The notes under the pieces are model-generated. The model did not search any database. It was not told the origin of the DNA and worked only from the letters and a program-made list of their open reading frames with translations. Of a DNA stretch of 47,431 nucleotides, positions 1-9,011 are shown piece by piece (the stretch's first letter is position 1; each line of letters starts with the position of its first letter). The DNA is taken from positions 1 to 47,431 of the forward strand of contig CAMDBK010000003.1 of assembly GCA_945889235.1 (NCBI GenBank). The letters are read 5' to 3'. A program made the translations under genes and the position numbers. The DNA is from Chitinophaga pinensis. Its GTDB lineage: Bacteria > Bacteroidota > Bacteroidia > SXHM01.

Positions 1-103
1 TTTTTAAAAAAAACATTTATCTATAAAAAATTATTGCCTTGAAAAAATTATACAGTTCAAAACAAATGTAGTATATATTCGTACATTAATTTTTTAAAGA
101 AAT

Positions 104-844
104 TTGAAACTTTCTATAGTTATTCCTATTCATAATGAAGAAGGCAATATAGGAGAACTTATTGACCAAATTCATTATGAGTTAAAAAACATTGACCATG
201 AACTAATCCTTATAGATGATGGTTCTTCAGACAATACTGTGAATGAAATTCTTAAAAAAAAAGAGTGCTTTTCAAAATTGATTTTATTAACCAGAAAGTA
301 TGGACAAAGTACTGCCCTGAAAGCGGGATTGGATTATTGCTCAGGAGAATTAATTTGTATTCTTGACGGGGATTTGCAAAACAATCCTACAGAGATAGTG
401 CTGCTGATTTCGGAAATAAAAAAAAATAAAATTGATATGATTCAAGGCTTTAGAAAAAAAAGGCAAGATTCTGCATCAAAAAAAATAGCAAGTAAAGGGG
501 CAAATTATTTTATCCAATTACTATTTAAAACAAAGCTAAATGATGTAGGATGTTCATTGAAAATTTTTAAAAGGGAAATACTTAGTTCATTCATTTATTT
601 TGATGGCTTTCATCGGTTAATACCTTTGATTGCTCAAATAAAAGGATATACTGTTGCTGAAATGGGAGTATCGCATTTGCCAAGAAAGAGAGGAAAATCA
701 AAGTATGGAATAAGCAGATTTTTTAGTGTACTAATTCATTTGCTAAAGCTTAAGTTTATTCCAGAATCATTAAATCACGAAATAGTTTATTTAGTAAAGA
801 ATAAAAAAGTAACTTCAAGTTTGCAAGAACAACTAAAAGTTTAA
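104..844 (+). CDS. Family 2 glycosyltransferase, DPM1/DolP-mannosyltransferase-like
   Basis: This is a GT-A glycosyltransferase of about 246 residues. The N-terminus KLSIVIPIHNEEGNIGEL is the nucleotide-sugar-binding start of GT2, DDGSSDNT follows near residue 38, and ILDGDLQNNP near residue 86 supplies the metal-binding acidic motif typical of dolichyl/undecaprenyl-phosphate sugar transferases. No C-terminal membrane helices are seen, so it is the short soluble or peripheral type. It probably loads a sugar onto a polyprenyl phosphate or a membrane acceptor. The start is a TTG codon, chosen because the conserved fold begins immediately and no ATG lies just upstream. It leads a rightward run GT2-PhyH-Wzt-PhyH, with 7 bp to the next gene. 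Family is confident; donor and acceptor are not known. Confidence 0.9.
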   Translation: MKLSIVIPIHNEEGNIGELIDQIHYELKNIDHELILIDDGSSDNTVNEILKKKECFSKLILLTRKYGQSTALKAGLDYCSGELICILDGDLQNNPTEIVLLISEIKKNKIDMIQGFRKKRQDSASKKIASKGANYFIQLLFKTKLNDVGCSLKIFKREILSSFIYFDGFHRLIPLIAQIKGYTVAEMGVSHLPRKRGKSKYGISRFFSVLIHLLKLKFIPESLNHEIVYLVKNKKVTSSLQEQLKV

Positions 845-851
845 TTTTAAT

Positions 852-1712
852 ATGAGTATACCAAAACCAGACTTCAAAATTTTAAAAAATAAAAAACAGA
901 ATGATGAACTCATTAAGAACGGATATATTGTTCTGCCAATTCTTGATGAAGAAGAAGTTTCTTTTTTCAAGAAGCTTTATAAAAAATGGCATCCAAAACC
1001 ACCCGATGAATTTTATAAATCCTATTTTAGTCAAAACAAAGAATATAAGCATGAAGTTGAGGATGCAATAATCAGTCATTTCAATCCTAAATTAAAAAAA
1101 TATTTTGAAGATAATATTACCTGTGGTGGAATGTTTGTTGTAAAACCAAAAGGTGAAAAAGGACATTTAAATCCACATCAAGACTGGAGCTTGGTAGATG
1201 AAACTAAAAACTGGTCGCTGAATGCATGGTGTCCGCTAATTAATGCAGAAGGAGAAAATGGAAATATGCAAATGTTACCGGGAAGTCATCTTTTTATGAA
1301 AAGCGAAAGAGGTGGCGGCACTCCTTTATTGTATGACCATCTTTGTGATGTAATAACTCCCAACTTAATTGATATACCCATGAAAGCAGGAGAAGCAATT
1401 TTCTTTTTTCACGGGATTGTTCATTGTTCAACAGATAATACAAAAAACGAAGAACGTGTTTGTGTTGGTATGTCACTTATTCAAAAAGATGCGCAACTCT
1501 ATTATTTTTCGCTTAAAGAAAATGAAACCCAACTTAATAAGTTCAAAGTTGACTCTGATTTTTATATTAATTTTGTAAGTAATCAAGATATGTTATTTGA
1601 AAAAGCTATGTATATAGGTAAAAGCAACATCCCAATTTTGATGTTTACAAAGGATGAATTGCTTGAGCATATTCAAAAATTTAATACTGAAGTGAAGTTA
1701 TCTTATTCTTAA
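852..1712 (+). CDS. PhyH-family Fe(II)/2-oxoglutarate dioxygenase (copy 1)
   Basis: This is a phytanoyl-CoA-dioxygenase-like double-stranded beta-helix enzyme of 286 residues. The facial triad is visible as H109-Q-D111 (NPHQDWSLVDE) and H191 (GIVHCSTDN), and R202 is the likely 2-oxoglutarate carboxylate ligand. The family signature LPGSH lies at 142-146. It should couple 2-oxoglutarate decarboxylation to hydroxylation of an unidentified substrate, probably in the cytosol. It sits 7 bp after a glycosyltransferase and 16 bp before the polysaccharide exporter ATPase, so its substrate may be part of the exported product. It shares the N-terminal NGY/FIVLPxL block and the C-terminal DSDFYxxF motif with the other PhyH genes in the window. 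Confidence 0.92.
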   Translation: MSIPKPDFKILKNKKQNDELIKNGYIVLPILDEEEVSFFKKLYKKWHPKPPDEFYKSYFSQNKEYKHEVEDAIISHFNPKLKKYFEDNITCGGMFVVKPKGEKGHLNPHQDWSLVDETKNWSLNAWCPLINAEGENGNMQMLPGSHLFMKSERGGGTPLLYDHLCDVITPNLIDIPMKAGEAIFFFHGIVHCSTDNTKNEERVCVGMSLIQKDAQLYYFSLKENETQLNKFKVDSDFYINFVSNQDMLFEKAMYIGKSNIPILMFTKDELLEHIQKFNTEVKLSYS

Positions 1713-1728
1713 GCTTTCTACTGCTGAT

Positions 1729-2949
1729 ATGTCTTCCTATATTAAATGTCTAAATCTTTCTAAGCTTTACCATTTAAGCGGTAATACTAATCTAGAACAA
1801 TCCCAAACAGGAATATTAGGAGAAAATAGAATAAAGGATAACAAACTTTTTGCTTTAGATGATGTGTCATTTTATTTAAATGAAGGTGATAAGTTGGGTG
1901 TAATAGGGATGAATGGAGCAGGGAAATCTACTTTATTAAAAATCATTTCTGGTTTATTAAAGCCATCATCAGGGAGAATAGAAATTTCAGGAAATATTAC
2001 AGCGCTAATTGAACAAACATCTCTTCTTTTCCCTGAAATGACCGGGATAGAGAATATTTTTCTTCAGGGAAGTTTATTGGGTTATAATAATGATTTCATT
2101 CAAAGCAAAGTAGCTTCTATTATTGAATATTCAGGACTTCAACAATATATAAACGAGCCCGTAAAGAATTATTCAAGTGGTATGTCACTCAGACTTTCTT
2201 TTGCACTTATAAATGAATTAGCTCCTGAAATTTTAGTGCTTGATGAAGCTCTTAGTCCAAGTGATAAAGAATTTAGGCAACAAGCAACACTTTCAATAAA
2301 CGAACTTTTTAAAAAATCAAAAATTGTTATCCTTGCCAGCCACCAAATGGAAGAAATTGCTTCATTATGCAATAAATGTATGATATTAAATCAAGGTAAA
2401 GTATCTTTCTTTGGTGATATTGAATCAGCAATTTCATTATACTTTTCACAAAGCAAAATGGCAAATCTTGCTGAAGAAAATAATTTGTTTTCGGTAACAG
2501 AAATTAGTTTTTCAACCAATAAAAGTATTTTCCATACCGGTGAAAAAATTGGAATAAACATTTCATACATTAACAACCTGTCAGATGAAGAGATTTTACC
2601 TTTAATAAATATAACAGGCAGCTTTGGTCCGGTTTTAACTGACAGCCCTCTTTACAGAAAAGATTTCACCAATTATAAAATTAGTAACGGCAGTTGTACT
2701 TGTTACATTGAGATTCCATCTGATTTAATAAACATTGGGAAATATATTATTTCATTCACATTTGGAAACAGCAAAGAAATTTTTTTGCAAATGGATAATG
2801 TCTTATCTTTTAATATTATACCAAATGAATGGGAAAAAAGCAAACCGTGGGTAAGCATGGAGTATAACTTCCCTGTGAGATTCCCCTTAAAGTGGAACTT
2901 TGAAACAAAAAAAAGTAAGCCCGATACCCTATATAGTGCTACAACATAA
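1729..2949 (+). CDS. Polysaccharide ABC exporter ATP-binding protein, Wzt-like with C-terminal glycan-binding domain
   Basis: This is the nucleotide-binding subunit of an O-antigen/teichoic-acid type ABC exporter. Walker A is GMNGAGKST (60-68), the signature is SSGMS (149-153), Walker B is ILVLDEAL (168-175) and the switch histidine is H205. After the roughly 240-residue ATPase comes a beta-rich domain (about 250-395). It resembles the Wzt C-terminal domain, which in known O-antigen systems recognises the capped end of the glycan. The matching permease is not adjacent; the only candidate is at 19106-19954 on the other strand. Its position between two PhyH dioxygenases suggests the modified product is what it exports. 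The 406-residue length fits Wzt proteins with a binding domain. Confidence 0.93.
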   Translation: MSSYIKCLNLSKLYHLSGNTNLEQSQTGILGENRIKDNKLFALDDVSFYLNEGDKLGVIGMNGAGKSTLLKIISGLLKPSSGRIEISGNITALIEQTSLLFPEMTGIENIFLQGSLLGYNNDFIQSKVASIIEYSGLQQYINEPVKNYSSGMSLRLSFALINELAPEILVLDEALSPSDKEFRQQATLSINELFKKSKIVILASHQMEEIASLCNKCMILNQGKVSFFGDIESAISLYFSQSKMANLAEENNLFSVTEISFSTNKSIFHTGEKIGINISYINNLSDEEILPLINITGSFGPVLTDSPLYRKDFTNYKISNGSCTCYIEIPSDLINIGKYIISFTFGNSKEIFLQMDNVLSFNIIPNEWEKSKPWVSMEYNFPVRFPLKWNFETKKSKPDTLYSATT

Positions 2950-3026
2950 ACTTTCTGAGACAACTGTTCTTTTCAAGATGTAGTTTTATAATTAATTATT
3001 AGTTTCATTCTATGTGAGAAAAATTT

Positions 3027-3974
3027 ATGAAAATAATTGAAGTTATCAAACAGATTTTTAAAAAACAACAACCGTTAGCCAATCCTGCTATTGAGTTGCG
3101 GAGAGATTCATTTTTCTTAGATAAGAATAAACATGACCAATTTTTGGAAAACGGATGGTGCACTGTTGAAAATGTAGTTAAAAATGAAGAAATAAAAATA
3201 TTTTTGGATACCTTTAATGAAATATCAAAACTGGATGGATTTGAATTGGATAAAAACTTATTAAACAGCGGAAGATTATTTAATCCTGAAATAAGAACAA
3301 AAACAAAGGATGTAATAAATTTAAATGCAAAAACAATTTTGCCGCGAATATTTAATATGGAAAAAGTGGCAGATCATACAGGTGGAGCATATCAGGTAAA
3401 ACCCCCGCATCCAAACAGCGATTTGCAAATACATCAGGATAGCACTGTAATTGATGAACAGAAGGATTATTGCTTATTTATTTGGATTCCCTTTTGCGAT
3501 GTAACAGAATTAAATGGCCCGATATGGGTGTTGCCCGGCAGTCATTTATGGGGAAATATCCAACGCTCTCTGGGAGTCCCTTGGAACTTTCTTAAACATA
3601 TTGATACCTTGAGAAAATATATGCACCCTGTACTTGTTAACAAAGGAGATATAATGATTTTCGATCCGGCACTTATCCATTCATCAGCCCCGAATTTGTC
3701 AACAGAAATACGTCATGCAATTACAATAACTGTTTTAAGAAAAAACTATCAATTAGTCTATTATTATAAAAACAAAAATGGAAAACAAAATAAAATAGAA
3801 AAATACGATGTAAATGAAACCTTTTACTATGACTATGATTTTATTTCGAAGCCTGATGAAACAAAATGGAATAAGACGATAGTTGATTACCAACCTTTTG
3901 ATCTTAAAAAAAGCGAATTACTAACTCTAATTAAGAAATATTTGCCTGTTAATTATTCACGCTCTTTTAAATAA
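3027..3974 (+). CDS. PhyH-family Fe(II)/2-oxoglutarate dioxygenase (copy 2)
   Basis: This is a 315-residue PhyH-like enzyme with a complete triad: H136-Q-D138 (IHQDSTVIDE), distal H218 (LIHSSAPN) and R229. LPGSH is at 169-173. It differs from its paralogues by an N-terminal extension of about 30 residues that begins with the basic amphipathic stretch KIIEVIKQIFKKQQ, which might attach it to the membrane or a partner. It follows the Wzt-like ATPase by 77 bp and ends 35 bp from a convergent membrane-protein gene. The sequence between DprE-type and glycan genes gives no direct clue to substrate. It is the most divergent single-domain copy by eye. Confidence 0.9.
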   Translation: MKIIEVIKQIFKKQQPLANPAIELRRDSFFLDKNKHDQFLENGWCTVENVVKNEEIKIFLDTFNEISKLDGFELDKNLLNSGRLFNPEIRTKTKDVINLNAKTILPRIFNMEKVADHTGGAYQVKPPHPNSDLQIHQDSTVIDEQKDYCLFIWIPFCDVTELNGPIWVLPGSHLWGNIQRSLGVPWNFLKHIDTLRKYMHPVLVNKGDIMIFDPALIHSSAPNLSTEIRHAITITVLRKNYQLVYYYKNKNGKQNKIEKYDVNETFYYDYDFISKPDETKWNKTIVDYQPFDLKKSELLTLIKKYLPVNYSRSFK

Positions 3975-4009
3975 ATTTGTCTGCTATATGATTCGTAGAT
4001 TTAAAAAAA

Positions 4010-5698
4010 TCACTTCATTTCATATAGCGTTAGTTCTCCGGTAAAACCTCTTAGTTTGAGTTGTAAACTATCTGCTTTGTTAATTATGGGAGCGCTATCA
4101 ATTTCATAATTCTTCCCCCATATTTCAGATAAATATTTTTTAAGTACATCCATCCTTTTTTCTTCGTCAAGAAGCAATACTTTACAATCCTTCTTTAACA
4201 AAAAATCATAAAAAGAATAAATGTTTCCAGGATTACAGTTACATTCTTTTTCAAGGAATGGGCGGTACCAAGGTGATAAATGAGATGCGTAATAATTAAA
4301 AAAATAAAAATTTTTAAAATACTTTTTTTGATAGAATGTTTCATATGGTCGGTTTTTAGTTACAAAGCCATCATTAATAACTAAAACCGCATCTCCATGA
4401 TTTTTACTAAGTAATTCAAATGAGTTTTTAAACTCTTGTGTTTCTTTTTTAGAAAATTCTATTTTTTGCCAAATGTAATAACCACTTAACGGAATAATCA
4501 GAAGAAGAAATACAATAAGATAAATGATATTTACTTTCTTGTAAAATAAATTGGGCTTATGTAATACAATTATTGTATAAAGAAACAATACCTGAAATGG
4601 TACCAAAAACCTGTTTTCCATTTTGATAAAACAAATGGCAAAAAGCACTGAATAGAAAAATAAAAACAATAAGAATGTTTTGAATTTATAGTGCTTTAAT
4701 TCAGCGCCTCCCAAAAAAACATAAAACAGGATTAATATAATATCAGCAACAATGAAATGAATATTTTCGAGCATTGCACCACCAAAAACATATACAGCAT
4801 AATATAGCTGGCTTGTACTGAATTTACTGAGATTGGTAAAAATTCCTATTCTTTTATAAAACTCAGGAGTTAAGTTAATCTCATCTGCTATAATATTATT
4901 TTTTACTGCCATATATTTTAGGGAATCTAAATGGTTTTCTAAATTTAAATCAGGCTTATAAGCTCCTACAAATTGGAGTTTAAATTCGGTATTATAAAGA
5001 AAATAATAATTAAGGTCGTGGTCGTAATTTGTCCAGAAAACCACATTGCAGTAATAGAGAAAGAAGAGAATAAATGCTAAATAAAAAGGCAGCAGTGGTT
5101 TTAATGATTTTCCATGTAGGAAAAATGCAGCAGAAACAAAAATAAGCACAAACAAATGCACGTTACATCGTATCCAAAGAGCTATAATAAAAAGCAGAAA
5201 AAAAGGAATCATTTTCTTGTTTAAATAATTTTTTTCGTCAGCAACAATTAGTCCCGATAAAGCTGCTATTCCGGCAAACATGGTAATACGTACCATGTGA
5301 TAAAGTACAACCGATTCAAAAAACAATACTGATAGGAATAATATAAGCAGAATTCTTGATAAAAGTGGCATCTCTTTAGTATGCTTAATAACCTGAAAGA
5401 ATAATATCCATATTGAAATGAATAATAATGAGTTTAAAAAAAAGGCTACCCAATGTATTGGATAAATTAATCCAAGCCAGTTAAATAAATAGGCAGAACC
5501 ACGCATGTATTCTGGAAAGGGATCGTAAGCAGCTGGTAAATAATAGTCAGTTAATTCACCTGAAGCAACAGAATCGTAAAAGTGCTGGTAATTATCTGTC
5601 CACCACCCTATTGTTAAATAACTTCCTGCAAATAATGATATGGTTAATAGTAATGCTTGTAACCAAACTTTTTCTTTAATATATTCTAATGGTTTCAT
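4010..5698 (-). CDS. Polytopic membrane protein of the surface-glycan locus
   Basis: This is a 562-residue protein with about ten hydrophobic segments in the first 420 residues (for example around 12-31, 72-100, 113-135, 163-180, 204-225 and several after 300). A soluble C-terminal part of about 140 residues follows. A DNYQHFYDS motif follows the first helix, in the place where integral-membrane GT-C glycosyltransferases carry an acidic loop. A GT-C glycosyltransferase or Wzy-like polymerase is therefore possible, but I do not recognise the family. It is the last gene of a leftward group, 9 bp after the AspH-like hydroxylase gene, so the two are probably cotranslated. Function beyond membrane localisation is uncertain. 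Confidence 0.75.
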   Translation of the reverse strand: MKPLEYIKEKVWLQALLLTISLFAGSYLTIGWWTDNYQHFYDSVASGELTDYYLPAAYDPFPEYMRGSAYLFNWLGLIYPIHWVAFFLNSLLFISIWILFFQVIKHTKEMPLLSRILLILFLSVLFFESVVLYHMVRITMFAGIAALSGLIVADEKNYLNKKMIPFFLLFIIALWIRCNVHLFVLIFVSAAFFLHGKSLKPLLPFYLAFILFFLYYCNVVFWTNYDHDLNYYFLYNTEFKLQFVGAYKPDLNLENHLDSLKYMAVKNNIIADEINLTPEFYKRIGIFTNLSKFSTSQLYYAVYVFGGAMLENIHFIVADIILILFYVFLGGAELKHYKFKTFLLFLFFYSVLFAICFIKMENRFLVPFQVLFLYTIIVLHKPNLFYKKVNIIYLIVFLLLIIPLSGYYIWQKIEFSKKETQEFKNSFELLSKNHGDAVLVINDGFVTKNRPYETFYQKKYFKNFYFFNYYASHLSPWYRPFLEKECNCNPGNIYSFYDFLLKKDCKVLLLDEEKRMDVLKKYLSEIWGKNYEIDSAPIINKADSLQLKLRGFTGELTLYEMK

Positions 5699-5707
5699 TC
5701 TAAAATT

Positions 5708-6418
5708 TTATCGTTCTCTAAGTTTCTTCAACCCCGTTTGAACGTAGGGTGAAACACTTATTAGTTTAGTTAGAAGTTGCGATACTATTATTAATAGTTT
5801 AGGCATAGGTCTAATAAAATCAACATAAAGCACTACTCTTTCTAACGCGGAATTATTCCATACTTCATGTAAGTAGGTATCGTCAAAAATTAATGATTTT
5901 CCATTTTCCCAATGGTAAGTTTTGTCTTCTATTCTGATTCCACATTGATTAAATGAATCAGGGATTTTTACTCCAAAATGAAATCTCAAATAACCTTTAT
6001 AGGCTCCGCGATGCCGTTTTACATGAGCCCCTGGTTCTAAAACAGAAAAAAAGGCAGTTGTAAGTAATGGTATTTCTTTAAGTAGCCTTGCTGTTTCAGG
6101 GCATTCCTCAAGGTTTGAATTTATTTTATTTCCGTAGATATAGAATGGAAAAAAATGCCATTTATTTGTTTCAACTACTGGTTTTTGTTCATCTGATATT
6201 TCTGCAATATCCGGGAAATAATTTTTTCTTTTGACTTGAATAAATTCTTCTAAAATAATTTTATGATTGTTTTCAAATGAGCTAACCCATTTAAATTCTG
6301 AGCTATTAACAACAGGGATATTTAATATTTTTTTTTTTATAATTGCTTCAATCAGCCGGATTATTGCTTTTCCCGGATACACAAGCAGGGTATAAAAGAA
6401 TGATTTTTTGTTTTCCAT
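5708..6418 (-). CDS. Aspartyl/asparaginyl beta-hydroxylase-like dioxygenase
   Basis: This is a 236-residue member of the aspartyl/asparaginyl beta-hydroxylase fold (PF05118-like). The core reads LEPGAHVKRHRGAY, LRFHFGV and then WENGKSLIFDDTYLHEVWNNS. H136 and H184 are the likely iron ligands, with R194 (ERVVLYVDF) as the 2-oxoglutarate contact; this family often uses two histidines without the carboxylate. A hydrophobic segment near 10-30 and the hydrophobic/basic C-terminus suggest membrane association. In enteric bacteria LpxO, of this same family, hydroxylates the acyl chain of lipid A, so a lipid or glycolipid substrate is plausible here, but that is inference. It is a second oxygenase type in the locus beside the PhyH set. 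Confidence 0.88.
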   Translation of the reverse strand: MENKKSFFYTLLVYPGKAIIRLIEAIIKKKILNIPVVNSSEFKWVSSFENNHKIILEEFIQVKRKNYFPDIAEISDEQKPVVETNKWHFFPFYIYGNKINSNLEECPETARLLKEIPLLTTAFFSVLEPGAHVKRHRGAYKGYLRFHFGVKIPDSFNQCGIRIEDKTYHWENGKSLIFDDTYLHEVWNNSALERVVLYVDFIRPMPKLLIIVSQLLTKLISVSPYVQTGLKKLRER

Positions 6419-6473
6419 TCTATGCCACTTTTTTTAATTTACAGCAGAGAAATAATCAATTGAGAATCTGAAT

Positions 6474-7121
6474 TCACAGGTTTTCTTGAGAAACTATTTT
6501 CTTAATTGCCCTGCCTGGATTTCCGGCTATTAAATAGCTCGTGTCTATATTTTTTGTCACTACACTTCCAACACCTACAAATGAATATCCGGCAATTATT
6601 ACCCCTGGCTTAAAACTTGCACCTATTCCGATAGTTGAAAACTTCCCAATAGTAGTATCTGACATACAAACGTTTCCACTCACAAGAACATACTCTCCAA
6701 TAACTGAACCGTGACCTAAACTGGCATTTGTATAAATTATGCTTCCTCTGCCAATTGAACAGCCATTACCTATAGCTGCATGGTGAAGAATTATTACACC
6801 TGTTTTATCAATAAAAACATATTTGCCAACCAATGCTCTAGTAGATATATAATTTGAATTCACTCCTCCAAGGGTTTCAAATTTTTCAGCTATTTTTTCT
6901 CTAGTAATATTATCACCAATTCCAACAATAAATCTGGAATCATTTTTTTTAAAGTACTCTTTTGCTTCAGCTAAACTTGTTAATATTCTATAATTTTTTT
7001 TTATATATTCTTTAGAAGGTATCTCAGTATCATTATAAAAACACAAATCATCGAACCCTTCATCAAATTGAAATGAAGAAAGTATATCTGAAGCCAGGCC
7101 GCCTGTTCCTATGATTAACAT
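6474..7121 (-). CDS. PglD/NeuD-family acyltransferase (left-handed beta-helix)
   Basis: This is a 215-residue sugar O/N-acyltransferase. The N-terminal Rossmann-like part (LIIGTGGLASDI) is followed by hexapeptide repeats from about residue 95 (VGKYVFI, IGNGCSIGRGSII, IGEYVLVSGN, IGKFSTIGIGASF), and the end AGNPGRAIKKI is diagnostic. H137 in SLGHGSVIGEY matches the catalytic base of PglD. It likely acetylates an amino or hydroxyl group of a nucleotide sugar or a lipid-linked sugar. Its start overlaps the stop of the upstream glycosyltransferase by one base (TAATG), which implies translational coupling. It acts in the same pathway as the neighbouring glycan genes. Confidence 0.92.
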   Translation of the reverse strand: MLIIGTGGLASDILSSFQFDEGFDDLCFYNDTEIPSKEYIKKNYRILTSLAEAKEYFKKNDSRFIVGIGDNITREKIAEKFETLGGVNSNYISTRALVGKYVFIDKTGVIILHHAAIGNGCSIGRGSIIYTNASLGHGSVIGEYVLVSGNVCMSDTTIGKFSTIGIGASFKPGVIIAGYSFVGVGSVVTKNIDTSYLIAGNPGRAIKKIVSQENL

Positions 7122-7801
7122 TATTTGTTTTTATATAAATATTTTAACGTTTTGAATGCGTAAAAAACTCTCCTTAACATTGTCCATGAAGATTTGTCAA
7201 ATTTATCAATTATTCTTTCGGTAGGTAAGTAAAATGTTTGTTTGCTTACTCTTAATGCCTCTAATTGCAAAAAAATATTTGAAAAATCTTTCTGCAATAA
7301 TTTTTTCTTAATACTCTCATTAAATAAACCATAATCAAACCCACCTTCAGGCATTTTCTTTTCAAACAAAGATAATATCTTAAAAAACATTCTTGAAAGC
7401 AGCACTACAAAACCACTGTCACTTCGAACAGCCCTGTAACCAACAGCTAGATCATATCCATCCTGAATTGCATTGTAAAGCAAGGGGATGGTATGAAACG
7501 AGTTTTGCATATCACATGAGTAAATAGCAATAGTTTCACTTTTTGAAAACTTTAGTCCCGTTTCAATAGCTTTTAATTGACCTTGATTTTTTTGATGCCC
7601 GATTATTTTTATGAATGGGTCAGAAATAGTATTCAGTATTTGAAGAGATTCATCGGTGCTGCAATCATCAACACAAATTATTTCATAGTTAATAGTATGC
7701 AAATCATTTCCAATAACTTTTTTTATAGTTGAAAGAACATGTGCAATGGAATTTTGCTTGTTATATACAGGTAGAATTATGGAAAGTTTAATCGTAGTCA
7801 A
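7121..7801 (-). CDS. Family 2 glycosyltransferase, DPM1-like
   Basis: This is a short GT-A transferase of 226 residues. Visible motifs are LSIILPVYNKQNSI at the N-terminus, VDDCSTDES near 44-52 and SCDMQN near 104. The last replaces the usual DADLQ motif but keeps the aspartate. No membrane helices follow. The start codon is TTG (7801-7799 on the minus strand); no in-frame ATG precedes the conserved strand. It is coupled by TAATG to the acyltransferase gene, so the sugar it handles may be the acylated one. It is clearly a paralogue-type relative of the GT2 at 104-844 but divergent. The family call is firm; specificity cannot be read. Confidence 0.9.
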   Translation of the reverse strand: MTTIKLSIILPVYNKQNSIAHVLSTIKKVIGNDLHTINYEIICVDDCSTDESLQILNTISDPFIKIIGHQKNQGQLKAIETGLKFSKSETIAIYSCDMQNSFHTIPLLYNAIQDGYDLAVGYRAVRSDSGFVVLLSRMFFKILSLFEKKMPEGGFDYGLFNESIKKKLLQKDFSNIFLQLEALRVSKQTFYLPTERIIDKFDKSSWTMLRRVFYAFKTLKYLYKNK

Positions 7802-7901
7802 AATCTGTTTTTTCTGTTAGCAAAACTTTATATTAGTAAAAGCATAGCTATAGAAAAATCACAAGGACTTTGTTGCTTAACAATTTATCTAATAAATTAT
7901 T

Positions 7902-8996
7902 TTATCTGATAAATATATGTTTTTTTCTGTAAACAAGTATATTATTTTGATCATACCCTTCAATGATGTAAACCCCAGATGTCTCAATTCCTGAGTTTGG
8001 AATAACGGTTCCAAAAATATCATGAATAAGCCAATTGTAGCGTGCTGGTAAAATTATATCGCCAATCTTTTGTATGGTAGAAAGAGCTATGTTCGGGTTA
8101 TTATTTTCTGATATTCCAATTGTAATATTTTTTTCTGTTACTCTCCATGCTCCTGTATAACCAGTTTTAATCCAGGCAGATATTTCATCAAGGCTATCTG
8201 AATACGAAAGGGGTAGGCTAAGTTCCTGCTGAACATATTTTAAATTTCCAATTGTCCAAAATACAAGCCCGGAATTAGTATGTGTTAATTTTATTGAATC
8301 TGAAAAAGATACTTCAATAGGTTCAAATGAAAGTATTCTTTCTTCATCAATAAATTCCATCATTGCAACATACATTGTACCGGTAAGATATATTCCTGCA
8401 ACTTTAGTATTAGTCCAGGGATTCCAGATTTGAAATTTTTCATAACTATTAGTTTCAATAGTATCACCTTGATTATCCACAGTAATACTATTGCCATTAC
8501 AGTTACCATGTGTTGTTAAAAGATATCTTCCATCGGCACTCCATTTTGCATAACCTTTACAAATACTTTGCACACCTATATCTGGAGTTTGCCAAATAAG
8601 TTCAGATTTATTGCCAACTACTTCCCATACCTGATGCCTGCCCCCTACAGCATCATTTTCGGGTTTATTATTATAAGTAGCAATAAAGGTAGTATCACCC
8701 TGAACAAATGCACTTGCCCCATGGCATGCATCTAATTGGTTAGTTGTTATTGTTTCTAAATACAATGAATTGTTATTTCTTTGGGGATACCCGAACATCC
8801 AAATAGGTGATATAGATGTATTAACACCATCCCAAAATAATTTATTTATAATTCCCGGATGTCTGGAAGAGGCATATATATTAACTCCGTTACCAGATTC
8901 AGTTTGAGGTTCAATTACATTAATGTGCGGGTGTGAATAGTATTTAAGTCCGCTGGGTAAGGTCTGTAGATGTTTAGGTAATCCAAAGTTTTCCAA
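7902..8996 (-). CDS. Downstream part of a secreted beta-rich protein interrupted by an in-frame stop
   Basis: This open frame continues, in the same reading frame, the ORF ending at 9012. Only TAA (9014-9012) and five sense codons separate that ORF from the TTG at 8996, where this frame could restart. It has no signal peptide of its own. The body is repetitive and beta-rich (for example WKVxG, SADGRYLLTTHG and WNPWTNTKVAGI), like a propeller-type repeat protein. The last 50 residues (WLIHDIFGTVI, SGVYIIEGYDQNN, YRKKHIFIR) look like a T9SS type A sorting domain. Read together with 9012-9671, this is one exported protein of about 590 codons disrupted by a nonsense codon. Whether it is a pseudogene, read through, or a sequencing error cannot be told from the sequence. 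Confidence 0.7.
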   Translation of the reverse strand: MENFGLPKHLQTLPSGLKYYSHPHINVIEPQTESGNGVNIYASSRHPGIINKLFWDGVNTSISPIWMFGYPQRNNNSLYLETITTNQLDACHGASAFVQGDTTFIATYNNKPENDAVGGRHQVWEVVGNKSELIWQTPDIGVQSICKGYAKWSADGRYLLTTHGNCNGNSITVDNQGDTIETNSYEKFQIWNPWTNTKVAGIYLTGTMYVAMMEFIDEERILSFEPIEVSFSDSIKLTHTNSGLVFWTIGNLKYVQQELSLPLSYSDSLDEISAWIKTGYTGAWRVTEKNITIGISENNNPNIALSTIQKIGDIILPARYNWLIHDIFGTVIPNSGIETSGVYIIEGYDQNNILVYRKKHIFIR

Positions 8997-9011
8997 TGTG
9001 TAACCTTGATG

